Assembly (NCBI GenBank): GCA_947566705.1
Contig: CANOLA010000027.1
Span: forward strand, 1-35,861
From: an uncultured Lachnospiraceae bacterium
GTDB lineage: Bacteria; Bacillota; Clostridia; Lachnospirales; Lachnospiraceae
Direction of reading: 5' to 3'
DNA: 35,861 nucleotides
Numbering within the stretch: position 1 is the first letter of the stretch; each line of letters opens with the position of its first letter. Under the pieces are notes generated by a model. The model saw nothing but the letters and a program-made list of their open reading frames with translations, ran no database searches and had not been told where the DNA came from. Shown piece after piece: positions 7,224 through 13,977 of the stretch. The position numbers and the translations under genes were made by a program.

Positions 7224-8669
7224 TCATGACCTAATTTGCTCCGTCTGGTATTTTTGCCCACTGTCATCAAACTCTGTTGAACCCCTTGGTTCTGCAGAAT
7301 TATTTTTGTTTTGTGAATTTTTTACTTGTTCTGATAATTCTTTCTGGTTCTGCCCGGTATCCGTTAGTCCTCCGGTATCATCTTCCATTGCATACAAATC
7401 CGGTGCATTTTGTTTTCCTTCATCTTGTCCTGTATCTGTCTGCCCGTTCATATCTTCTGTAACTGGATTTTTCGGTACCTGCTGTTTTTCCCCATTCTGG
7501 CTGCTGTCTCTTTTTTCTGTGTCATTTTCCTCTGGTTCTGTATCTGCTGTCTGCTCCTGACTCGTATCCGCATACTTTACATAGAAAGTAACTGCGTCTG
7601 ATTTATTTCCTGACGCATCTGCCGCGTAAGCCTTTACTTCATAAATACCATATTTCTTCTCCTGTATGGCATTTACCAGCTGGTCCGCTTCCAATGTAAT
7701 GTATTCACTGGACAGTTTTTTTCCGTTATCCTTTGCACTTACATTTTCCTTCAGCTGCTTTTCGAGTTTTTCCTTTTCAGAAACATCTGTTATGGTAATA
7801 GTATCTTTTTTATTTTCAATTACTGGTGCCTGTGTATCTTCTACAGTAACTGTTATTTTCTTTTCTGCTGTATTTCCTAATTCATCTTCTGCAGTAAATG
7901 TAACCTCATACGTTCCTGCTTTTTCCATATCACAGTTATCTGTTACATTTACTTCCAGTTCGTTTCCTTTATAATCAACTGCGGTTACATTTTTAGTCCA
8001 GTCCGGTTTTTCGGAACCGATTTCCACAGTTTTATCTTTTGCCCCTTTTATCTCCGGTGCGCTCTTGCTCCATGGATTATTTTCATCCGGGTCCGTCGGG
8101 TCCCATCCGCGGTACGGACTTGAAGTATCAATCTTTATGGTAGAAGGCTTTCCAAGCGGTCCAGGATTGTCTTTATCATCATATATGGTAACTACTGTTC
8201 CCGAAGGGCAGTTGTCATAAATCCATTTTGAATCTGCAACACTCAGCCGCACACAGCCGTGTGAAGCCTGGGTACCAAGCCGGTTATATCCGTTATAAGC
8301 CAAGCTTCCCGGATCTGTATCATTATAATATACGGAGTGAAAAAGGATATGTCCGGTAATTCTGCTGCAGTACTGTCCATATACCTTGCCATCCAGTTCA
8401 TGCCAGCGGTATTTCATGGAAAGGTCGAACGTTCCTGTCGGTGTAGCATTGTTTGCACCAGTGGAGCAGGTCATCGCCTTAACCGGAACACTGTACTCCC
8501 CATCGTCATCCTGTTCATATATGGTAACCACATTCTGCTGCCGGTTCACTTTTATATAGTATGGGCTTTCTTCTGCTTTCACAGTTTCAGGTTCAGCTGC
8601 TATAATAAAAAATGCAATTGCTGCAAATACTCCATATAAAAATTTCAGGCTTTCCTTTTTCACTCTCAT
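7224..8669 (-). CDS. Secreted L,D-transpeptidase (YkuD domain) with Ig-like repeats
   Basis: Cell-wall enzyme of 481 residues that would form 3-3 peptide cross-links or attach proteins to peptidoglycan by acyl transfer through a catalytic Cys. Residues 9-32 form a signal peptide or signal anchor. The YkuD domain spans about 36-165; HILFHSV (His111) and SHGCVRLS (His137, Cys139, Arg141) give the complete catalytic signature. Two Ig-like DUF5011-type domains follow (about 205-280 and 281-370; TYEVTFTAEDELGNTAEK and YEVKAYAADASGNKSD). The last 100 residues are polar and low in complexity with an imperfect repeat around TDTGQ, probably a wall-spanning or flexible tail. There is no LPXTG or C-terminal membrane anchor. 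Start ATG at 8669 follows GAGGGA. It is transcribed alone from the promoter at 8702-8730. Confidence 0.9.
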   Translation of the reverse strand: MRVKKESLKFLYGVFAAIAFFIIAAEPETVKAEESPYYIKVNRQQNVVTIYEQDDDGEYSVPVKAMTCSTGANNATPTGTFDLSMKYRWHELDGKVYGQYCSRITGHILFHSVYYNDTDPGSLAYNGYNRLGTQASHGCVRLSVADSKWIYDNCPSGTVVTIYDDKDNPGPLGKPSTIKIDTSSPYRGWDPTDPDENNPWSKSAPEIKGAKDKTVEIGSEKPDWTKNVTAVDYKGNELEVNVTDNCDMEKAGTYEVTFTAEDELGNTAEKKITVTVEDTQAPVIENKKDTITITDVSEKEKLEKQLKENVSAKDNGKKLSSEYITLEADQLVNAIQEKKYGIYEVKAYAADASGNKSDAVTFYVKYADTSQEQTADTEPEENDTEKRDSSQNGEKQQVPKNPVTEDMNGQTDTGQDEGKQNAPDLYAMEDDTGGLTDTGQNQKELSEQVKNSQNKNNSAEPRGSTEFDDSGQKYQTEQIRS

Positions 8670-8701
8670 GTCATTCCCTCGTTTATGTTATATTTGGTCT
8701 A

Positions 8702-8730
8702 ATCTTAGTACAACATGTCCACAAAGTCAA
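8702..8730 (-). promoter_or_regulatory. Promoter of the L,D-transpeptidase gene
   Basis: On the minus strand, TTGACT (8730-8725) and TAAGAT (8707-8702) are spaced by 17 bases, about 30 bases before the start codon. Confidence 0.65.
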
Positions 8731-9438
8731 GCATTTCCAAGGCTTCCAACGCTTTTGACAGTCCTCATCCAGCCAAAAAAATGAAGCGGATTTTTTTAGA
8801 AATTTCTTTTCTGAACTCAATTTGTTACTTTTTTGCGTGTAATTTTACGAAAAGTTAAAAACAGATTTGTTAAAATTTTTTAGGGGATTTTCCCAGAAAT
8901 TTCTTGAAAAAAAATTTTTAAAAAGGCGTATTTTATGTGGTTTTGGAGTGATTTTTCACATATTTTTTAATTTCTGTGCAATTTTTTGTTCACTCAGTGG
9001 ATTCTGGACGGTCACTTCGTTTTTCCTCTCAAAAAACATATAAATACTTACCACTTTACAAATAATAAAGCGGATAATTATATCTACTATAATTACTGAT
9101 TTTCCCTCAAATCTGCACCATTTTTGCTGTTTCCGGACATATACTAGATACAGGGGTGCTTTTCTGCTCTGAAAACAATTTCTGCGGATTTTGAATGGAT
9201 TTTTAGCATCTTTGAATCAAATCGGCCCTAAACAGTAAAAATTCATGTCTTAATTGTCCCAAAAAGCTGTTTTTTCAGTGTAAAATCAATGAAATTAATA
9301 TATAATCCCCATATTTACTGCAAAGTTTATACTAATTAATTTTAGATTTAATACACGTTTATTCACATATCCTATTGAATATTTGTATTCTGTTTCCCTG
9401 CTGACTCTGACATGCACCCCTGTTCTGCTGTTTTGTAT
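8731..9438. other. Gene-free AT-rich interval
   Basis: About 700 bases between the L,D-transpeptidase promoter and the DUF3021 stop hold no open frame with protein-like composition on either strand. The stretch is rich in T and A runs, with weak hairpins around 8895-8925, and contains the first copy of the 16-base repeat at 9336-9351. I found no recognisable structural RNA. There is no clear terminator directly after the DUF3021 gene. Confidence 0.6.
9336..9351. repeat. 16-bp direct repeat, left copy
   Basis: TTAATTTTAGATTTAA here is identical to 10481-10496, in the same orientation. The two copies bracket the DUF3021 and LytTR genes with their promoter and operator. Being purely AT-rich apart from one G, the match could be chance. 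Confidence 0.4.
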
Positions 9439-9921
9439 TCAAACAATTTTATCTTTCGTCTTTGTCTTGTACAGATTTTCATTCATTTTTCTAACATTGT
9501 TTTTGCCTCGTATAAACTGCACTACCCATATGACTACGAAAATCAGGACAAAAATTCCAAAGTAGCTTAAAAACCCTTTCACACTGTGTTCCATCCAGTA
9601 AGTAAGGTATGCAACCGGCATCATAATTATGGAAACAATAAAGAAATAGATTCCACTCTGCTTTACAATACTCCAGTGTTCAATTTCCCATATGACAGAA
9701 GAGGCTGCAAATCCTGTTCCAAGCAGTCCGCAAAGCAGTGTCTGCACGATTACCGCCCTGATTTCATTTCCCATCATGGAAACCAGCTCCGGCACACATG
9801 GTGCATAATATCCCTCTGCCCAGACCAGGGAAATTACAATTGTAATCAGATACCCGATGGAAATCCCAATTGGAAATCCCAGTGCACCGCGTTTAATTAT
9901 TTGTTTTTTCAGATTTTTCAT
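9439..9921 (-). CDS. DUF3021 family membrane protein, partner of LytTR regulator
   Basis: A 160-residue integral membrane protein with four predicted helices (about 12-34, 55-78, 87-107, 117-138) and a basic cytoplasmic tail (RGKNNVRKMNENLYKTKTK). Length, helix layout and position directly after a LytTR gene match DUF3021. Membrane proteins paired with stand-alone LytTR regulators are known in Firmicutes to hold the regulator in check, so an anti-activator role is the natural inference. The start follows GAGGTAAAG and lies 10 bases after the LytTR stop, so the two genes are one transcript. No enzyme motifs are present. Confidence 0.85.
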   Translation of the reverse strand: MKNLKKQIIKRGALGFPIGISIGYLITIVISLVWAEGYYAPCVPELVSMMGNEIRAVIVQTLLCGLLGTGFAASSVIWEIEHWSIVKQSGIYFFIVSIIMMPVAYLTYWMEHSVKGFLSYFGIFVLIFVVIWVVQFIRGKNNVRKMNENLYKTKTKDKIV

Positions 9922-9931
9922 ATTCTTTACC

Positions 9932-10372
9932 TCATAATCCTAATATTTTTTTAATTTTGGAAACATAACGTCTGGACACATAGGTCACAGTTTTGTTTTC
10001 CAGTTTCACACAGATGGTTCCGGAAAAACTTAAATCAAAGTTGCTGACTTTTTTCAAATTGATAATCTCTGAATTCGAGATTCGAACAAACTGGTTCGCA
10101 TCCAGCCGCTCTTCCAGCTCATAAAGCCTGAGACGTATGGTGTATTCCCCTTTATCAGTTACGGCAAAAACTTTTCCGGAATTCGCATAAATCCGAATCA
10201 GTTCTGCCTGGTCCAGTACTTCGACTTTATCATCCCTGCTGCCAGAAATTATCCGGGGAGTTTCATCAGACAACTTCTTTACGATTTCCTGGACTTCCTC
10301 TGTCATTGAGGAAGTCATGATAATGACTTTTGGTTCGGTATATGAACTGTCAATTTTAACCTCAACCTGCAT
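9932..10372 (-). CDS. LytTR-domain DNA-binding transcription regulator
   Basis: A 146-residue regulator without a receiver domain. The N-terminal 45 residues form a small strand-helix region (MQVEVKIDSSYTEPKVIIM, EEVQEIVKKL). The LytTR domain occupies about 45-146: DDKVEVLDQAELIRIYANSG, then ELEERLDANQFVRISNSEII and a basic end SRRYVSKIKKILGL. The RISNSEIINLKKV segment is diagnostic of LytTR proteins, which bind paired direct repeats through beta strands. Start ATG at 10372 follows AAAGGAGGTG. Its promoter (10398-10426) has a direct repeat immediately upstream, so autoregulation is likely. Signal input probably comes through the DUF3021 partner encoded just after it. Confidence 0.92.
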   Translation of the reverse strand: MQVEVKIDSSYTEPKVIIMTSSMTEEVQEIVKKLSDETPRIISGSRDDKVEVLDQAELIRIYANSGKVFAVTDKGEYTIRLRLYELEERLDANQFVRISNSEIINLKKVSNFDLSFSGTICVKLENKTVTYVSRRYVSKIKKILGL

Positions 10373-10397
10373 TTGGTCACCTCCTTTTCATGCCATT

Positions 10398-10426
10398 ATT
10401 ATATGGAAAAGGAGTTTTTGCATCAA
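10398..10426 (-). promoter_or_regulatory. Promoter of the LytTR-DUF3021 operon
   Basis: On the minus strand, TTGATG (10426-10421) and TATAAT (10403-10398) are spaced by 17 bases. The imperfect -35 with a repeat just upstream suits an activated promoter. Confidence 0.65.
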
Positions 10427-10436
10427 CTGTTTTACG

Positions 10437-10468
10437 ATAACCGGTCATTTTTCCGATACAGTCGGTCA
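10437..10468. promoter_or_regulatory. Putative LytTR operator: direct repeat with 21-bp period
   Basis: ATAACCGGTCA (10437-10447) and ACAGTCGGTCA (10458-10468) match at 8 of 11 positions and are offset by exactly 21 bp, two helical turns. On the minus strand each half reads TGACCG followed by CT or GT, close to the ACCGTT core reported for LytTR sites. The proximal half ends 10 bp before the -35 box, as for a transcription activator. Confidence 0.55.
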
Positions 10469-10480
10469 GAAATGTGTTAG

Positions 10481-10496
10481 TTAATTTTAGATTTAA
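10481..10496. repeat. 16-bp direct repeat, right copy
   Basis: Identical to 9336-9351 in the same orientation, 1145 bp apart. It lies upstream of the putative LytTR operator. Confidence 0.4.
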
Positions 10497-10780
10497 CCAT
10501 TTAATTTGTGGGGATTTTAATAGATTTTAACGCAGAATTAACCAGTTTTTGTGAAAAAATAGGATATATTCTGCCAGAAAAATTGAAAAATGAGCGTTAT
10601 AAACCAGGAGTTTCCTCTCCAATAAATTAAAATACATTCCATATAAAAACAGATATATTTCCATGTGATTTTACAATTTATATTCTTTTCCGCTTTAAAA
10701 TTAAATAAGTGGTTTATTATTTATATAGACTTTTTCCAGTGCAACGAATAGTATAAGCGCTCCTATTTACAGGGTAAAAA
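10497..10780. other. AT-rich interval without genes
   Basis: This stretch separates the LytTR operator from the terminator of the SUKH gene. I see no coding potential and no recognisable regulatory site on either strand. Confidence 0.55.
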
Positions 10781-10826
10781 ACAGTCACAGAGGATAATAA
10801 TATTGCTGATATCCTGGGTGACTGTC
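10781..10826 (-). terminator. Strong intrinsic terminator of the SUKH gene
   Basis: On the minus strand, ACAGTCAC plus an AGGATA extension pairs with TATCCT and GTGACTGT with a short mismatch, followed by six Ts (10780-10775). It lies about 30 bases after the stop at 10855. Confidence 0.88.
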
Positions 10827-10854
10827 TCAAAAACAAAGACTTTGTAAGTTATTA

Positions 10855-11421
10855 TTATGGAATTTCTACCAACTCAATTTTATCAAGAAACTCCTGCGCA
10901 CTGTCCGCAATTATTCCATATGGATTTTCCTCATACACATCATAATATCCATATCCAATATCCACCCACTCAAATTTTCCAGTATCATTGTTAAAAATTA
11001 AAGAAATCTGTCCAATATTGAGCAAAATTTCTCCAATATAAGCCCTATGCCCCAGATTATTTCCCCCGGTCCAGTCTCCAAAAAATGCATTCTTAAAGAA
11101 CTGGCATACATACTCATTACTGTTTTCCCCAAGCAGATATAGGCTGAGCCCGCAATATTCCCTTCCTCCATTTGCATCCTCAAGCCAGTTTTCCTTGTTC
11201 ACATATTCTTTAACAAATTTACCTGGATTAAATTTCATAATTCCATCAATCATTCCTATGTTTTTGTTCTCTGTAAGAATTCTTGAGTAAAAATCTTTCA
11301 AATTTTCATGTATTTGAAATCCAAGGGTATTTTCAACCCCGGCCCAGTCAACTGCAATTGTTCCTGCCTTCATTGTTTTCCAGTTATCAATACATATTTT
11401 TCCTTTGTTTTTATTTCCCAT
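10855..11421 (-). CDS. SMI1/KNR4 (SUKH) family-like protein, possible immunity protein
   Basis: A 188-residue cytoplasmic protein. Near the N-terminus, VENTLGFQIHENLKDFYSRI matches the SUKH helix in which a modified LP-x-x-hhxFY motif begins the fold. The middle holds strands with a Gly/aromatic-rich segment (FFGDWTGGNNLGHRAYIGEI), followed by FEWVDIGYGYYD and the terminal helix ADSAQEFLDKIELV. These features fit the SUKH superfamily of toxin-neutralising proteins; the exact subfamily is unclear. The start follows AAAGGTGAGG, and TATAAT (minus strand, 11444-11439) is a likely -10. It is 87 bases after the stop of the acidic protein gene and ends in a strong terminator. Confidence 0.62.
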   Translation of the reverse strand: MGNKNKGKICIDNWKTMKAGTIAVDWAGVENTLGFQIHENLKDFYSRILTENKNIGMIDGIMKFNPGKFVKEYVNKENWLEDANGGREYCGLSLYLLGENSNEYVCQFFKNAFFGDWTGGNNLGHRAYIGEILLNIGQISLIFNNDTGKFEWVDIGYGYYDVYEENPYGIIADSAQEFLDKIELVEIP

Positions 11422-11508
11422 TTTAATACCTCACCTTTATTATATTAAGTTATATAACAGTTACTTTTATGTTTTCACAAGAAAATTTACCACAATTTCT
11501 CACTGCTG

Positions 11509-11919
11509 TTATAACAAGTTCTCGTCTACATATTCTGCTACATCTGTCCAGTCAGTAAATTCCGGCTCGTTTCCTTCATCGGTTTCAATCTCAAAATCAT
11601 ATTCACGGAAATCCCGGATACATTTTCCATCTTTAATATGAACAAACTCTGCACTTCCATTGTCATCATTATAATATCCGTAAATCAGTTCCCTGCCGTC
11701 CGCTGTCTCCAGCCATGATGAAGTTTCCCATGCAAAAAAATCTTCCTCGGACATATCCTCAAATGATACTCCGTTCTCATATTCTGTCATATAAATATTT
11801 TCCGTGTGGTATGACTCTGATTCCTCATCATATTTCCACTCAGCATTACTCGCCAGCTCTTTTGAATACCATTCCATTGGGTTTTCAATTTTTCCTTTTA
11901 TTAAAAAAATACTTGGCAT
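11509..11919 (-). CDS. Acidic hypothetical protein, possibly immunity-type (136 aa)
   Basis: Not recognised. ATG at 11919 is preferred because AAGGGAG lies eight bases upstream; an in-frame ATG at 11946 has no ribosome binding site. The protein is very acidic with many Trp and Tyr, for example EEDFFAWETSSWLETADG, YGYYNDDNGSAEFVHI and a C-terminus FTDWTDVAEYVDENLL. There is no signal peptide or membrane segment. Small, acidic, Trp-rich proteins beside SUKH genes are typical of immunity clusters, which is the basis of the tentative role. It precedes the SUKH gene in the same direction and may share its transcript. Confidence 0.6.
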   Translation of the reverse strand: MPSIFLIKGKIENPMEWYSKELASNAEWKYDEESESYHTENIYMTEYENGVSFEDMSEEDFFAWETSSWLETADGRELIYGYYNDDNGSAEFVHIKDGKCIRDFREYDFEIETDEGNEPEFTDWTDVAEYVDENLL

Positions 11920-12021
11920 TTTGTATTCTCCCTTATAATTTTCCATCTGAATTTTATCTTGGCAGATAATTTCTGGTTATCCATTTTGCATGATTCTATT
12001 CCATATCTTTTCCAGTTACTG

Positions 12022-12050
12022 TTGCACTTGTTACAAAAATGCTGTAGAAT
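12022..12050 (+). promoter_or_regulatory. Possible promoter of the P-loop kinase gene
   Basis: TTGCAC (12022-12027) and TAGAAT (12045-12050) are spaced by 17 bases, some 60 bases before the start codon. The -35 is weak. Confidence 0.4.
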
Positions 12051-12113
12051 TTTTACATAGCAAAATTCGGACTATATTTAATTGCGTTTCTTCTTATTAT
12101 AATGGAGGACCTT

Positions 12114-12623
12114 ATGAAACCAAAAATTGTCATTATTGGTTACAGTGGAAGCGGAAAATCCACTCTGGCACAACAGCTGGGAAACCAGCATAAATGTGAA
12201 GTCATGCATCTGGACTGTATACACTGGCTGCCCGGATGGAACGAACGGGACAAGTCGGAGGTAATACAGATTGTTTCAGAATTTCTGGATTCTCATGACA
12301 GCTGGATTATTGACGGAAACTACTCTTATGCCTGCTTTGAACGGCGCTTAAATGAAGCAACCCAGATTATCTTTCTGGATTTCCCGGTTCACATCTGTCT
12401 GTACCGTGTCCTGAAACGTTATTTTTCCAACCGCGGAAAAAGCCGGGAATCCATGACAGAAGGATGTGACGAGAAAATTGACTGGGAATTTTTCTGGTGG
12501 ATCATACATGAAGGCCGAAAAAAATCAAAAAAAGAATGGTATAAAAAAATCTATGAAGAAAACCGCAACAAAACAATCATACTTAAAAATCCGCGCATGG
12601 TACAGAAATTTATAAATATATAA
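12114..12623 (+). CDS. P-loop adenylate-kinase-like protein ('topology modulation' family)
   Basis: A 169-residue ATP-binding protein. Walker A is GYSGSGKST at residues 9-17. The segment HLDCIHWLPGWNERD and SWIIDGNYS are hallmarks of the small adenylate-kinase-like proteins annotated as DNA topology modulation protein (FlaR-related). The basic region YRVLKRYFSNRGKSR corresponds to a lid, and the C-terminus is short. The true substrate of this family is unsettled; nucleotide or small-molecule phosphorylation is likely. ATG at 12114 follows GGAGG five bases upstream; an in-frame ATG at 12102 overlaps that site and is rejected. It converges with the next gene, with only five bases between stops. 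Confidence 0.85.
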   Translation: MKPKIVIIGYSGSGKSTLAQQLGNQHKCEVMHLDCIHWLPGWNERDKSEVIQIVSEFLDSHDSWIIDGNYSYACFERRLNEATQIIFLDFPVHICLYRVLKRYFSNRGKSRESMTEGCDEKIDWEFFWWIIHEGRKKSKKEWYKKIYEENRNKTIILKNPRMVQKFINI

Positions 12624-12635
12624 AATATTTATAAA
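12609..12635. terminator. AT-only inverted repeat between convergent genes
   Basis: TTTATAAATAT and its exact complement, separated by five bases, span both stop codons. Without G or C it is at best a weak bidirectional terminator. Confidence 0.3.
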
Positions 12636-13090
12636 CCAAATTTCTCCCAGTCTTTTACATCTGAAATAATAGGAAGCCAGCAATCAAGTTTAAAATTTGC
12701 TTTCTTCCTTGGCTTTACTGATGTATCCGTATACACCCTTCCTCTTCCTTTCAAATGAGCCTTGTCATTTTTTATTTCCATTACCGTAATCCTGCATCGT
12801 ATAATCGGTTCAGCTTCCCAGACAATAAAGAGATTTTCGCGTAAAAGGGATTTAATAATAGTAAATGTAAAAAATGTTTTATTCTTCAACTTATTAATAT
12901 CTTTTATATTTATTTTTATGTCATTTACAATTAAGCTGGGCGAAACTTTCTCACCATGAAAATCTCCTGGCTGAAAAGAAATATCATATCCATACTTTGT
13001 TACTTTTCCGTTTTCGGTTTCCACGAAAAAAGCAGTTTCCCTCGTATTTGTATTTAATTCAAACTTTATTCCATCCAAAATCAGTCCCAT
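12629..13090 (-). CDS. Hypothetical protein (153 aa)
   Basis: Not recognised. The ATG at 13090 follows GAGGAATT. The protein is beta-rich by appearance, with alternating hydrophobic residues (LIVNDIKINIKDI, KTFFTFTIIKSLL, IIRCRITVMEI), and it has no signal peptide or membrane segment. The C-terminus is basic then aromatic (VKPRKKANFKLDCWLPI, SDVKDWEKFGL). It sits among immunity-like genes but shows no motif of its own that supports that role. Upstream lies nearly 900 bases of AT-rich DNA. Confidence 0.6.
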   Translation of the reverse strand: MGLILDGIKFELNTNTRETAFFVETENGKVTKYGYDISFQPGDFHGEKVSPSLIVNDIKINIKDINKLKNKTFFTFTIIKSLLRENLFIVWEAEPIIRCRITVMEIKNDKAHLKGRGRVYTDTSVKPRKKANFKLDCWLPIISDVKDWEKFGL

Positions 13091-13977
13091 TTAATTCCTC
13101 TGCTCTCCCTCAAATTTTCATTTACTATATTATAATCTAAAATTCAATAATCAACAATAAAACTACAAAAAAATGAGGGTGTTTTCTTGTTTTGCCATCA
13201 AAATCAGAGGGAATTAATTAAAATTAAGCACAAAAATATGAAGGATACTTCTCATTGAGACAAAACAGAAAATTCAAATATATTAATTCTTTATTTAATT
13301 TTTAAATTTTATTAAGTAATCATCATGTATTACAAAAATAATTTCAAATTTACTGCCAGTAGCTCCAGATTTTTTACCAATAGAACTATAAAAGTACTCT
13401 AATAATCGTTGTCTTTTCTCATTTTCCAACATAAAAGTGTATGATAATATTAAAATTAACAAATTTAGTTTTATTAGTATACAAGTCTGAATTTTAATAA
13501 CTACAAAACTCATATTATCAATTTACCAATCTAAATTAATTTTTTAATTATTTCTTCCCTCAGATTTAAGCATAATTTTTTAAACTTATGTATGTCCCAT
13601 GCCATCCTTTCCTCTTTCATTTCGTTCACAAAACTGATATAAATTTAAACCCAATACTTTTTCCATCTGATTTTCTAACGGTCTCCCTTTCAGCAAAGAA
13701 AAAATTTCCCTTTCACAATTATGGGAATATTTTTCTCACAGTTTTCCTGGTCGGTTTTTTCCTAAAATTCAAAACCGAAAGCTTTTCCCAAAATATCAAA
13801 AAACAGACACCCTCTGCCAAAGAGAAATCATGTGGATTTTTTCTCCCAATTGGCAGAGAAATGAGGAAAAAACTCCTCATTTGCCTGTTTTTTCATAATT
13901 TCAACATATTTTTTCCGCTTATAACAATAATATCCGGTTAGTTTTCCACAAAAATGACTGGTCAATTACTAACATAT
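13091..13977. other. AT-rich interval with a possible gene remnant
   Basis: About 890 bases with no convincing intact gene. On the minus strand, 13295-13432 reads 45 codons from ATG without a ribosome binding site, with protein-like wording (ENEKRQRLLEYFYSSIGKK, FEIIFVIHDDYLIKF); it may be the end of a decayed gene. The right half, 13740-13975, carries stacked inverted repeats listed separately. A + strand open frame at 13588-13941 has an unnatural Phe/Lys/Ser composition and is not taken as coding. Confidence 0.5.
13752..13882. repeat. Cluster of three inverted repeats
   Basis: Hairpin A near 13752-13778 pairs CGGTTTT with AAAACCG. Hairpin B pairs CTCTGCCAA (13812-13820) with TTGGCAGAG (13850-13858), with a second nested pairing GAGAAA/TTTCTC. 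Hairpin C abuts B and pairs AAATGAGGA (13859-13867) with TCCTCATTT (13874-13882). They lie downstream of the amidase gene on the minus strand and may end its transcript, or they may belong to an unrecognised small RNA. Confidence 0.45.

Noticed and set aside
9439-10372. Agr-type quorum-sensing locus beside LytTR
   Set aside because: The regulator has no receiver domain, and there is no histidine kinase, AgrB-like protease or peptide gene nearby.
12098-12103. TATAAT just before the P-loop kinase gene as -10 box
   Set aside because: It overlaps the ribosome binding site, so transcripts would begin at or within the start codon. The pair at 12022-12050 is more plausible.
13588-13941. 117-codon + strand frame
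   Set aside because: Phe/Lys/Ser-rich composition typical of AT-rich non-coding DNA, no ribosome binding site, and it runs through several hairpins.
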